From Chryseobacterium viscerum (GTDB taxonomy: Bacteria; Bacteroidota; Bacteroidia; Flavobacteriales; Weeksellaceae), in assembly GCF_002899945.2 (NCBI RefSeq), contig NZ_PPEG02000004.1, positions 310,001 to 374,000 on the forward strand: DNA of 64,000 bases, written 5' to 3'. Below, one piece after another: positions 43,053 to 50,521 of the stretch (position 1 is the first letter of the stretch; the number at the start of each line of letters is the position of its first letter). Under the pieces are notes generated by a model. It was not told where the DNA came from, did no database searches, and saw only the letters and a program-made list of their open reading frames with translations. Made by a program: the position numbers and the translations under genes.

Positions 43053-44248
43053 ATTAGCTCAAAAAAGCCCCTTTTCCCGATTTTTATTTTAGTTCGAGGC
43101 GTAGGTTCCATTTCTTCATTTGGGTCCGTTATTTTAGTGGTATTGATTTGAACGCCTCCATTTTCAATTAATCTTCGAACCGCCGATTTACTGAGATCAT
43201 TTTTAAGCTGATGACAAAGCTCAAGAAGAGATATTTTGTTTTGAATACGTTTCAAAGAACGGATAAAAACAGATTCATACACTTTCTCTTCAAAATTTTT
43301 ATTCTGAAACTGATTGATAAAGAACTGTTCCGCATTTTCTGCTGAAGTTGCATCATGGTATTGGCTGATGATATTTTTAGCGATCAGTTTTTTGATATTC
43401 ATAGGATTTTCACCTTCTGCTATCCTGGAAATAAGTGCTGTCTTATCTTCCGTAGAAAAATCGGTGGTCAGACTGATAAATTCTTCAATCAGTGCATCCG
43501 GAATAGACATTGTTTTCCCAAACATTTCATTGGGTTCATCTGTCAGCCCGATAATATTATTCAGGGATTTGCTCATTTTTTCCTTTCCGTCAAGACCTCT
43601 CAGCAAGGGCATACACATGACAATCTGAGCAGGCATTTGGTGAACTTCCTGAAGCTGTCTTCCCATCGTACAGTTGAAAAGCTGATCTGTACCTCCCATT
43701 TCAATATCACATTCAATTTTTACAGAATCAAAACCCTGAAGAATAGGGTATACCAGTTCATGCATCGCTATAGGCGTGTTTTCTGTAAACCTTTTATTAA
43801 AATCATTGCGCTGCATCAATTGGGCAACGGTCACTTTGGAAAGCAATTGGATAACCTCTGAAAAGCTAAGTGCATCCAGCCAGTCAGAATTGAAAACAAT
43901 CTTTGTTTTCTGAACATCAATCACTTTGGAAAGTTGATTGATATACGTCTGGGCATTATGCTGTACCTCTTCAGGACTTAAAGGTTTTCTTGCTTTATTT
44001 TTTCCGGTAGGATCACCAATTCTTGCGGTAAAGCTGCCTACGATAATAATGACCTGATGCCCCAGATCCTGAAACTGTTTCAGCTTTTTGAGGACCACTG
44101 CATGCCCCAGATGTAAATCCGGAGCCGTGGGATCAAAACCCAGTTTAATAGAAAGCTTTCTATTTTCCTTTTTGGCTTGGGCAAGTTTTTCTTCCAGACC
44201 GTTTTCCGGCAGGATGATAGCCACATTTTCTTGTAATGGATGAATCAT
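43049..44248 (-). CDS. tyrS: Tyrosyl-tRNA synthetase, TyrZ-like type
   Basis: This 399-residue class I synthetase charges tRNA-Tyr. HLGH is at 46-49 (HIGH), KMSKS at 224-228 and the C-terminal S4 RNA-binding domain spans about 335-399. The sequence around HIGH (LHLGHAVVLKKLKQFQDLGH) and GDPTGKN is the TyrZ-like branch, distinct from the E. coli TyrS branch. It has its own promoter and a leader ending in a terminator 20 bases before the ATG. The leader encodes clustered Tyr codons, so expression is probably controlled by tyrosyl-tRNA supply. Confidence 0.95.
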   Translation of the reverse strand: MIHPLQENVAIILPENGLEEKLAQAKKENRKLSIKLGFDPTAPDLHLGHAVVLKKLKQFQDLGHQVIIIVGSFTARIGDPTGKNKARKPLSPEEVQHNAQTYINQLSKVIDVQKTKIVFNSDWLDALSFSEVIQLLSKVTVAQLMQRNDFNKRFTENTPIAMHELVYPILQGFDSVKIECDIEMGGTDQLFNCTMGRQLQEVHQMPAQIVMCMPLLRGLDGKEKMSKSLNNIIGLTDEPNEMFGKTMSIPDALIEEFISLTTDFSTEDKTALISRIAEGENPMNIKKLIAKNIISQYHDATSAENAEQFFINQFQNKNFEEKVYESVFIRSLKRIQNKISLLELCHQLKNDLSKSAVRRLIENGGVQINTTKITDPNEEMEPTPRTKIKIGKRGFFELI

Positions 44249-44267
44249 GTTGAATAGTTTTAAAATG

Positions 44268-44294
44268 AAAAAACCCGGACAGGTACTGTCCGGG
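44268..44294 (-). terminator. Attenuator terminator before tyrS
   Basis: On the minus strand CCCGGACAG and CTGTCCGGG form a perfect 9-bp stem with a three-base loop, followed by six T residues that end 19 bases before the tyrS ATG. A full terminator placed inside the leader of its own gene implies conditional readthrough. Confidence 0.9.
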
Positions 44295-44363
44295 CTCTAT
44301 ATATACGTTAGATTATTTTATTGGATTACAGATATAGAAAGTCTTCCCGAACGATAGCCCGGA
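44274..44363 (-). promoter_or_regulatory. Candidate ribosome-mediated Tyr attenuator of tyrS
   Basis: The terminator's 5' arm (AGCCCGGAC) is complementary to two stretches in the leader ORF. TCCGGGCT (44356-44363 complement) lies between the second and third Tyr codons. GTTCGGG (44346-44352 complement) lies just past the third and pairs with CCCGGAC with one G-U. A ribosome stalled at the tandem Tyr codons would leave GTTCGGG free to act as antiterminator; with full charging it moves on and the terminator forms. The geometry is inferred by eye. Confidence 0.65.
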
Positions 44364-44416
44364 GTGTAATATTCACTGAAGAATGGAAGACGTAGTATAC
44401 TGTTTAAATGTTTCAT
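44318..44416 (-). CDS. Putative tyrosine leader peptide upstream of tyrS
   Basis: This is a 32-codon ORF starting at the ATG at 44416, 8 bases after a TATATTTG element. It encodes MKHLNSILRLPFFSEYY and then TPGYRSGRLSISVIQ. Tyr codons 16, 17 and 21 fall within six codons. The stop codon ends 24 bases before the terminator's 5' arm. A longer in-frame extension upstream to 44521 would start before the promoter element and is rejected. The peptide is a sensing device rather than a functional protein, if the attenuator reading is right. Confidence 0.6.
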   Translation of the reverse strand: MKHLNSILRLPFFSEYYTPGYRSGRLSISVIQ

Positions 44417-44423
44417 TGTGATG

Positions 44424-44453
44424 CAAATATAACAGGAATTTCCTGAGGAGCCA
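44424..44453 (-). promoter_or_regulatory. Promoter of the tyrS leader with internal palindrome
   Basis: The minus-strand -7 TATATTTG (44424-44431 complement) is preceded, with a 20-base spacer, by TTGG near 44452, a plausible -33 element. The spacer contains the perfect 13-base palindrome CAGGAAATTCCTG (44433-44445), a possible operator. Confidence 0.5.
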
Positions 44454-44587
44454 ATATTTAAACCATTAAGACGTATTGCAGGGTTATAACAAGATTTGTT
44501 TTTAAGAAAAAACTTAACCATCCATCTATCTTAATGGCTTAAAATAATGGTTCAAAACAATTTTACTTGCGATTTTTGAAGCCAATT

Positions 44588-44719
44588 TCATGCCATAAAT
44601 CCCTTAAAAGCAAAATACAGGATAAAGATGTAAAAACTGTATTTTATTATTTTCTTCGTCACTTGGTAAGAAGTCCGTACAACTGGGCTGATGCTTTGTT
44701 TTTCAGTAAGTATTTTCAT
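44588..44719 (-). CDS. Small membrane protein, 43 residues
   Basis: The short ORF starts 9 bases after the stop of the quinone-reductase-like gene, on the same strand. It encodes an N-terminal hydrophilic half (MKILTEKQSISPVVRTSYQ) and a hydrophobic, Phe/Tyr/Ile-rich segment from IIKYSFYIFILYFAFKGF. Position, ATG start and a single plausible transmembrane helix support a real gene, but it is too short for a confident call and I recognise no family. The region to the tyrS promoter (44455-44587) has no other feature. Confidence 0.4.
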   Translation of the reverse strand: MKILTEKQSISPVVRTSYQVTKKIIKYSFYIFILYFAFKGFMA

Positions 44720-44728
44720 AGAAAAAAA

Positions 44729-45319
44729 TTAATAATTTAATATATAATCAGAGTATAGATTTCTAATTTGATCTTTCCATATTTCAAGATTTTCTGAGGA
44801 AGCTTTATCTGCTTTGTCAAAAAATAAATGTCTGATGATTTCGAGCCCGGAATAGATGAAAATACCATTGTCAGAGGTTAAAGTGAGTGCTTTATCCATC
44901 CCTGTTTTTTCATATTCTTCATGAGATTTTCCGTGGGTATTGATAATCACAGTCTTTTTACCTTTCAGAAGTCCTTTCTGTATGCCCTGGTCATAGCGGT
45001 ACGCAAAACCATAGCTGAAAACACGGTCTATATACCCTTTCATTATGGCTGGCAGCCCTGTCCACCAGATAGGATAAATAAAAGTAATCTGTTCTGCCCA
45101 TGAAATATGCTCCTGCTCAAGTTTTACATCATCTGATAGCTTTCCCTGAAATTGTCCCTGCATATCCTCCAAAGAAAATACAGGATCGAAACCGATTTTA
45201 TAAAGATCTCTCACAATAACCTCCTGATCGCGGGATTGGAGTGTTTCGACAACAGTGTTTAAAAGATTATGATTTAAACTGTTTTCATTAGGATGTGCGT
45301 AAATGATTAAATGTCTCAT
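44729..45319 (-). CDS. NAD(P)H-dependent flavin oxidoreductase, flavodoxin-like fold
   Basis: This is a 196-residue FMN or FAD protein of the NQO1/KefF/MdaB family. The phosphate-binding start is LIIYAHPNENSLNHNLL (about 4-20), and the flavin-contacting core TFIYPIWWTGLPAIMKGYIDRVFSYGFAY is complete. It reduces quinones or nitro compounds by two-electron transfer in the cytosol. An AraC-family gene lies upstream on the same strand (76-base gap), a common arrangement for regulated detoxification. Confidence 0.92.
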   Translation of the reverse strand: MRHLIIYAHPNENSLNHNLLNTVVETLQSRDQEVIVRDLYKIGFDPVFSLEDMQGQFQGKLSDDVKLEQEHISWAEQITFIYPIWWTGLPAIMKGYIDRVFSYGFAYRYDQGIQKGLLKGKKTVIINTHGKSHEEYEKTGMDKALTLTSDNGIFIYSGLEIIRHLFFDKADKASSENLEIWKDQIRNLYSDYILNY

Positions 45320-45394
45320 TGTTTTGATTGTTAAGATTAATGAGACAAATGTAGGGCGGTGTACTCTTCAAAAATTGTAAGAAAACGAAACGGG

Positions 45395-46213
45395 CTATTC
45401 AGATTTTGGATTACAGATCTCCTGTTGGAATTTTAAATACTGAGCGGGTGAAATGTTGATGAAATGCTTGAAATCATGGATAAGCTGGCTTTGATCATAG
45501 TAACCACACTCAGTGATGATATCAAACCACTTTACTTTATCCTGTTTTCCGATTCTCTCTTCAAGGGCTTTTATCGCTTTTAAAAAACGATTATAACGGG
45601 TAAGTTCTTTTAAAGAATATCCAAACTGTTCTTTCTGCTTGCGCTGGATATTTCTTTCAGTCTGATGGGTTTGCGCTGCGATCACTTTGATTGGATTAAA
45701 AAAATCGTTTTCAAAACTGCTCAAAAGCTTACTGGTAGTGTCCTGATGCTGTAGATAAGGTCTGCAGAACTCAAGAATATGACTCACTTGCTCTGCGGTG
45801 GAATGTAATCCTGCCAACTGATGCCACAGATCGGTAAAACAGTTTTCTTTCAGCAATTCGTCAGGATGCCTTATGGATTGTTCAATGGATACTTTTCCAA
45901 AAAATCTGAAAAATGCATCATCTTTAAAATTGGCAACCAAAATAGAACAGCCTGCCGGAAGTGTATAGTCAAAAGCTTGTCTTACAGGACCGAATACCAT
46001 ACATTTATCAACTCCAATAATTGTTTTTTCCCGGGTAGACATCGCCGCACTTTCTCCAAAACAAAACAACAGAATAGTCTGATAAGTAGGTAAAAGTGTT
46101 TTTGTAACCGGAGTTTTTGAAGTGTTTTCAGCAAAATAAAAATGGGTGAATACATTTTCAAATTCCTGTGGAACTGAAATTCTGCACTCATTATATTCCG
46201 GATGTAATTCCAT
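45395..46213 (-). CDS. AraC family transcriptional regulator
   Basis: The product is 272 residues. An N-terminal cupin-like domain (about 1-145) of the type seen in Bacteroidetes effector-binding regulators is followed by a C-terminal AraC double helix-turn-helix (about 165-262). The latter includes QTERNIQRKQKEQFGYSLKELTRYNRFLKAI and CGYYDQSQLIHDFKHFINISPAQYL. It most likely controls the flavin oxidoreductase just downstream. The inducer is unknown. Confidence 0.92.
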   Translation of the reverse strand: MELHPEYNECRISVPQEFENVFTHFYFAENTSKTPVTKTLLPTYQTILLFCFGESAAMSTREKTIIGVDKCMVFGPVRQAFDYTLPAGCSILVANFKDDAFFRFFGKVSIEQSIRHPDELLKENCFTDLWHQLAGLHSTAEQVSHILEFCRPYLQHQDTTSKLLSSFENDFFNPIKVIAAQTHQTERNIQRKQKEQFGYSLKELTRYNRFLKAIKALEERIGKQDKVKWFDIITECGYYDQSQLIHDFKHFINISPAQYLKFQQEICNPKSE

Positions 46214-46224
46214 AAGCCTGAAAA

Positions 46225-46722
46225 TTAAGCGAGGAGGTGTTTTATCATTTTATAATTGGTCATAGCAATTCCTTTTACATAAACCGTCTGCTCTTTGACC
46301 ACTTGAAATCCTGTTTTTTCAAAAAAAGGTCTGGCTGTTTTGCTTACATCAGCAGTAATTTCTTTCTCATGATGTTGAAGAGCTTCTTGTTCAATCAAAC
46401 TGTAAAGCAAAGATGCTATTCCTTTATGCTGATACTCTTTGTGTACAAAAAGAAGATCTATATAATTTCCTCGATCAAGGGTGCAGAAACCGGCCATGTG
46501 ACCGCCACTTACAACAATTAAAACAAATTGATTGCTGATTACATTCATCCATCTTTCTTCATTTTCAGCACCAGATTTCCAGGCGTCAAGCTGTTGAGGA
46601 TCATAGTCTTTTTTACAGATTTCATCTATAGCTCCTGTAAAAAGCTGCTGCATTTCTGGAAGATCATTTATTTCTCCTTTTCTGATGATGAGGTTCTGAT
46701 TATCGGATATATTGCTGTTCAT
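46225..46722 (-). CDS. GNAT family N-acetyltransferase
   Basis: The product is a 165-residue GNAT domain. The core is NYIDLLFVHKEYQHKGIASLLYSLIEQEAL (about 86-115) with the acetyl-CoA loop Q-H-K-G-I-A, preceded by GHMAGFCTLDRG and followed by FFEKTGFQVVKEQT. Its start overlaps the end of the TetR gene by 23 bases, and the AraC gene follows 11 bases after its stop. It is thus in a run with a TetR-controlled promoter. The substrate is unknown. Confidence 0.9.
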   Translation of the reverse strand: MNSNISDNQNLIIRKGEINDLPEMQQLFTGAIDEICKKDYDPQQLDAWKSGAENEERWMNVISNQFVLIVVSGGHMAGFCTLDRGNYIDLLFVHKEYQHKGIASLLYSLIEQEALQHHEKEITADVSKTARPFFEKTGFQVVKEQTVYVKGIAMTNYKMIKHLLA

Positions 46723-47320
46723 AAAGCTGTTGCTGTTCTTTATTGAGAAGTGGATAGAAAAGGTTCATCTGAAGAAGGGTATAATGCTGTATGGCTTCTT
46801 TTGGATTGAGTTTTAAGATCAGTCTGTTGTGAGTAAGCCAGTTGTCTGCAATGATAAAAATCTGCTCGGTAAGACCCCCGACAATAAAGCCGGGCACATC
46901 CTTTTGAAATACATTATTTTTTTGGAGGTCGGAAAATATCAGTTCAAATTCTTCTTTTCTGCTAAAATTAATGCCTTCATACCGGGATTTTATATCAGGC
47001 AGTTTATTGAGAATATCAATGAAATTGATAAATATGAAACGGTAAGAATAAAAAATTTCGCAGGTAGAATAAGTAAACTGGTAAAGGTCTTCCAGAGTTT
47101 TATTCTCCATCTTTTTCATTTGGTTCAAAAGTTCATCCATTCTCAGGGTAAGCTCAGCAAAAAGGATTTTAATAATGTCTTCCGAATGTTTGAAATGATA
47201 ATGCAAATTTCCTGCACTGATGTTGAGTTCAGCTGCAATATGCCTTGTGGTAATATTGTTATAGCCTTTATCATTAAATAGTTCCAGTGCTTTGGACAGA
47301 ATTTTATCCTTGGTCTTCAT
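46700..47320 (-). CDS. TetR/AcrR family transcriptional regulator 1
   Basis: The product is 206 residues. The N-terminal helix-turn-helix is KDKILSKALELFNDKGYNNITTRHIAAELNISAGNLHYHFK (about 4-44), followed by an all-helical ligand domain (TetR_C, Bacteroidetes type). A 24-base palindrome lies in the 99-base gap to the divergent small gene pair at 47420, giving a classic operator between divergent promoters. The GNAT gene overlaps its end. Confidence 0.93.
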   Translation of the reverse strand: MKTKDKILSKALELFNDKGYNNITTRHIAAELNISAGNLHYHFKHSEDIIKILFAELTLRMDELLNQMKKMENKTLEDLYQFTYSTCEIFYSYRFIFINFIDILNKLPDIKSRYEGINFSRKEEFELIFSDLQKNNVFQKDVPGFIVGGLTEQIFIIADNWLTHNRLILKLNPKEAIQHYTLLQMNLFYPLLNKEQQQLYEQQYIR

Positions 47321-47365
47321 ACTTCAAAGATAAGAATATCAAAGTGGATATAAATCATATTTTTA

Positions 47366-47389
47366 AAATTAGAACAGTTGTTCTAATTT
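47366..47389. promoter_or_regulatory. Palindromic TetR operator candidate
   Basis: AAATTAGAACA and TGTTCTAATTT are perfect 11-base arms around a GT centre. The site overlaps the -33 region of the rightward promoter and lies 46 bases from the TetR start codon. Confidence 0.75.
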
Positions 47390-47391
47390 AA

Positions 47392-47399
47392 TATATTTG
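47392..47399 (+). promoter_or_regulatory. -7 element of the small gene pair
   Basis: TATATTTG is a perfect TAnnTTTG match directly next to the TetR operator and 21 bases before the ATG at 47420. Confidence 0.6.
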
Positions 47400-47419
47400 C
47401 ACTATCAAATTTTGTGATA

Positions 47420-47554
47420 ATGGAAGGAAAACAAAAATTCGATTACGAAACAGCAGAGAAAAACGGGAAGGAAAATAAAACAGATCTCCAGGAAATGATT
47501 TCGAAAATTCTGCAGGTAATTCTTGGAATTATTATGGCGGTACTTCATATGTGA
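47420..47554 (+). CDS. 44-residue small protein, TetR-controlled
   Basis: The short ORF begins MEGKQKFDYETAEKNGKEN with a charged N-terminus and ends in an amphipathic or membrane-seeking helix, ISKILQVILGIIMAVLHM. The stop codon overlaps the start of the next gene (TGATG), so the two are translationally coupled. The TetR operator and -7 element are directly upstream. I recognise no family. The tight coupling to a membrane protein gene supports reality. Confidence 0.6.
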   Translation: MEGKQKFDYETAEKNGKENKTDLQEMISKILQVILGIIMAVLHM

Positions 47555-47928
47555 TGAAAAAGAGAATTTCATTTTGGTTTCTGCTGGGACTGGCAGTTTG
47601 GGGAGCAGTTATTGTACTGAGACAGAACCGAATTTATATTCCGTTTCTTAATGATTATTTTACAGATTGTATCACTGTTCCTATGTATTGCTATCTGATA
47701 GAGTATATCATGAATGCTGTATTAGGCTATCACTGGAAACCTGATTTGAAATTTGTACTGACTTCAGTGCTTTATCTCTCTTTTTTATTTGAAGTGCTTT
47801 GTCCGAAATTATCCAATCATTTTACCGGAGATTTTTATGATGTGCTGGCTTATTCTGTGGGAGGTATTTTGTACTATTTTGTTGCAGTCAGGCAGATTCA
47901 TAAAAAAGCCAGCAGTTCCACATCGTAA
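47554..47928 (+). CDS. Small polytopic membrane protein
   Basis: The product is 124 residues from MKKRISFWFLLGLAVWGAV; a GTG one codon earlier is not needed. Three to four transmembrane segments are visible: 5-22, about 42-60, about 70-88 and about 97-115. The sequence resembles a VanZ- or DUF2809-like small membrane protein (motifs PFLNDYFTDCITVPMY and FTGDFYDVLAYSVGGILYY), but I cannot assign a family securely. It is coupled to the 44-residue gene and under the TetR operator. The gap from 47929 to 48133 holds no other gene. Confidence 0.72.
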   Translation: MKKRISFWFLLGLAVWGAVIVLRQNRIYIPFLNDYFTDCITVPMYCYLIEYIMNAVLGYHWKPDLKFVLTSVLYLSFLFEVLCPKLSNHFTGDFYDVLAYSVGGILYYFVAVRQIHKKASSSTS

Positions 47929-48099
47929 AGGAGACTGCCGGCTGTGTTATAGTTTTTATCCTGGTTCAATAATTATTCTTACTGCATTTTGAGCAGTAGT
48001 TTTCTTCCGGTTATATGTACAAGACAATTATAAAATGCAAGATGTTACATTGGAGGGCAATATTTTTTTAAACTCATCAATATTGAAATTTTCTTTTGG

Positions 48100-48107
48100 T
48101 ATTTTTG
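48100..48107 (+). promoter_or_regulatory. -7 element of the Crp-like gene
   Basis: TATTTTTG matches TAnnTTTG and lies 26 bases before the ATG at 48134. Confidence 0.5.
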
Positions 48108-48133
48108 TGTAAGATTAAAACAGATTTATTTCA

Positions 48134-48709
48134 ATGCACGACAAACTTTTACAATATATTCACTCCATTCATGTTTTTACCCATGAAGAAACCGAAGCGG
48201 TCAGAAAATATTTTGAGCCTGTAGCATTTTTTAAAAATACAATAATAGAAGAGGCTGGAAGAATACCTCAATACCTTTACTATATCGTTTCAGGGTACCT
48301 TAGGCTTTTTTATACGGACGAGAATGGCAATGAAGTGACCACGCATATCAATTGTCCGCCAGGATTTTTTACGTCTTATTCAGAATTTATCAACGGTACC
48401 GTTTCTGAAAATAATATAGAGTGCATCACGGATGCTGAGCTTTTGAGAATTTCCAAAGAAAACCTGAATCATTTGATCAATCAAAGTCAGGCGATGAAAG
48501 ATTTCAGTATTTCGGTCTTCCAGCAGTCGATTGCCTATAATGAAAAACGTTCCAGAGAATTGTCTGTTCTGAATGCTGAACAGCGGTATCTGAAACTCAT
48601 GGTAGATTATCCGGAAATCATTCAAAATGTTCCTATCCAATATATTGCTTCATTTTTGGGAATGAAACCCGAAAGTCTGAGTAGAATCCGAAGGAAAATA
48701 ATTAACTAA
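48134..48709 (+). CDS. Crp/Fnr family transcriptional regulator
   Basis: The product is 191 residues. A cyclic-nucleotide-binding-like beta barrel (about 20-125) contains YYIVSGYLRLFYTDENGNEV. A C-terminal helix-turn-helix (about 145-190) contains IQYIASFLGMKPESLSRIRRKI. The barrel lacks the cAMP-binding Arg-Ser pair, as is normal for Bacteroidetes members. It precedes the epimerase gene by 50 bases on the same strand and may regulate it. Confidence 0.9.
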   Translation: MHDKLLQYIHSIHVFTHEETEAVRKYFEPVAFFKNTIIEEAGRIPQYLYYIVSGYLRLFYTDENGNEVTTHINCPPGFFTSYSEFINGTVSENNIECITDAELLRISKENLNHLINQSQAMKDFSISVFQQSIAYNEKRSRELSVLNAEQRYLKLMVDYPEIIQNVPIQYIASFLGMKPESLSRIRRKIIN

Positions 48710-48759
48710 CAAAAGTCAAGTGGTTCCGGTGCCGGGAAGATAAACTTTGCAGCATTAAA

Positions 48760-49788
48760 ATGAATGCAATGACAAAGAATCATATCAATCTTGTTTCCGG
48801 AGCCAATGGACATCTGGGAAATAATCTAGTCAGATTTTTACTGAAACAGGGAATTCCGGTACGGGCTGCCGTAAGAAATACAAAGAACAGAAAACCTTTT
48901 GAAGGGTTGGATTGTGAACTGGTACAGGCGGATATTACCGACAAAGCTTCTTTTGTAAAAGCACTGCAGGGAGTGGAAACATTCTATGCTGTAGGAGCTT
49001 CTTTTAAACTATGGGCTAAAGATCCCAAAAAAGAAATCTATGATGTGAATATCAATGGTACCCGGAATACCATCGAAGCTGCTGCGGAGGCAGGTGTGAA
49101 GAAAATAGTGTATGTAAGTTCTATTGCTGCACTCGATTATACAAAGTTACCTACCAGAGAAAGCAACGGTTATAATCCGGACCGTAGAGATATGTATTAT
49201 AACTCTAAAAATGATGGTGAGAAACTGGCTTTTGATCTGGCTGCAAAACTAGGTGTAGAACTGGTTTCCGTCATGCCCTCTGCCATGATTGGAAGTAAAG
49301 CATTTTTACCGTTAAATGTTTCCTATGGAGTTCTCAAATTAATTTTGAATAAAAAAATTCCTGTAGATACTAAAATTACCCTGAACTGGGTAGATGTAAA
49401 AGATGTTGCAGAAGGATGTTATCTGGCAGCTGAAAAAGGACGACCCGGTGAGCGTTATATTCTTGCCAATGAAAAATGTATGACCATTAAGGATACAACC
49501 ATTCTCGCCAATACACTGTATCCGGACCTGAAGCTGAACATTCCGCGTTCCGTTCCCAAAGGAATTCTCTTTACCATTGCTGCCCTTATGGAATTGACCG
49601 CAAAACTAAGTGGAAGACCTCCGATACTTACCCGGAAAGATATTGCCATGTTCTCAGGATTACAGCAGGATTTTGATATTTCTAAAGCCAGAAATGAATT
49701 GGGATTTAATCCTAAAAGTCCTGAACAAGCGGTGAAAGAGGCATTAGATTACCTGATGAAAAACCCTGAAATACTGAAAGAGGTCTGA
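48760..49788 (+). CDS. NAD-dependent epimerase/dehydratase family protein (extended SDR)
   Basis: The product is 342 residues; an ATG three codons in is the alternative start. It has the SDR-e cofactor motif GANGHLGNNLVRFLLK at about 14-29 and a YNSKNDGEKLA region carrying YxxxK at the active site (Tyr near 147, from MYYNSK). VNINGTRNTIEAAAEAGVKKIVYVSS is the usual core. The order of motifs and the length fit dihydroflavonol-4-reductase-like enzymes. The substrate is not known. It forms a pair with the Crp-like gene. Confidence 0.88.
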   Translation: MNAMTKNHINLVSGANGHLGNNLVRFLLKQGIPVRAAVRNTKNRKPFEGLDCELVQADITDKASFVKALQGVETFYAVGASFKLWAKDPKKEIYDVNINGTRNTIEAAAEAGVKKIVYVSSIAALDYTKLPTRESNGYNPDRRDMYYNSKNDGEKLAFDLAAKLGVELVSVMPSAMIGSKAFLPLNVSYGVLKLILNKKIPVDTKITLNWVDVKDVAEGCYLAAEKGRPGERYILANEKCMTIKDTTILANTLYPDLKLNIPRSVPKGILFTIAALMELTAKLSGRPPILTRKDIAMFSGLQQDFDISKARNELGFNPKSPEQAVKEALDYLMKNPEILKEV

Positions 49789-49802
49789 AAAACCTCTTTT
49801 TC
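49777..49802 (+). terminator. Terminator overlapping the epimerase stop
   Basis: AAAGAGGT and ACCTCTTT form an 8-bp stem around the stop codon, with a short T tract. Confidence 0.75.
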
Positions 49803-50425
49803 TATTGATTCTCAAGTTTGATAATAGGACCTTTGTAAAACTTAGTCAGATCATAAAGATCCGTAAAATGATGCTGAAGATCAGGAACGATTTTAGGATC
49901 AAATTCTTTTGAATTCAATTGATTTTCAGCAAGAAGATACAAAGACTGATTGTCTGGTTTCAGATAGTCACAAAGTATATTTTCATGCCCTTGCTCTCTA
50001 TTCAGAATTTCTGTGAGAAAAATTCCGTAGATCAGAAACTTGTTGAAGTTTTGAGAATCCACAATATAATTCATATCCTGTTTCAGGAGTTTTTCATAAC
50101 CTGAAAGAATCTGGAGGAAATTTTCGGAGTGAATCGCAGCCGGAATTTCGTAAAAAAGGTCAATACCATTGATGAAAAGCTGAGTCTTGGCTTCTTCATG
50201 ATCTGAAGAATAAACACTACTGAACCATTGAAAAATAAGTAAAAGTTCTTCCTGGGTAAGCTCTTCAACAGAGTCCTGTATTTTTTCTTTAATCGTTTCA
50301 AGGGTGGCTCTTGCTTCAGGTTGAAGGAAACTCAGAATCTTATCCTCGTCACGATTAAGCTTATTGTACAAATTGATTTTGGCAATAATAGGGTTGGTTT
50401 TGATGAAATATAGTTCTTCCGCCAT
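49802..50425 (-). CDS. Hypothetical all-helical cytosolic protein
   Basis: The product is 207 residues, acidic, with many Leu, Glu and Asn and long predicted helices; no signal peptide, transmembrane segment or recognised motif is present. Residues of about 60-125 (EEAKTQLFINGIDLFYEIPAAIH) and the C-terminal DLQHHFTDLYDLTKFYKG suggest a compact helical bundle. Its neighbours, an epimerase on the other strand and a VOC lipoprotein, give no clue to function. Confidence 0.65.
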   Translation of the reverse strand: MAEELYFIKTNPIIAKINLYNKLNRDEDKILSFLQPEARATLETIKEKIQDSVEELTQEELLLIFQWFSSVYSSDHEEAKTQLFINGIDLFYEIPAAIHSENFLQILSGYEKLLKQDMNYIVDSQNFNKFLIYGIFLTEILNREQGHENILCDYLKPDNQSLYLLAENQLNSKEFDPKIVPDLQHHFTDLYDLTKFYKGPIIKLENQ

Positions 50426-50521
50426 AGTTATTTACCAGTTAATCTTTTAAAAATGGTTATTTAAAGATACAAAATATGTCTTAACCTTATTTAAAAAATT
50501 AATATGCATCAAATGGTATAG

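Noticed and set aside
43355..43861. 168-codon plus-strand ORF opposite tyrS
   Set aside because: It is long only because of the codon composition of tyrS on the other strand; the product has no recognisable domain.
44417..44521. Upstream in-frame extension of the tyrS leader ORF to 67 codons
   Set aside because: The extension begins before the TATATTTG promoter element and would need an unseen promoter; the ATG at 44416 fits the transcript start.
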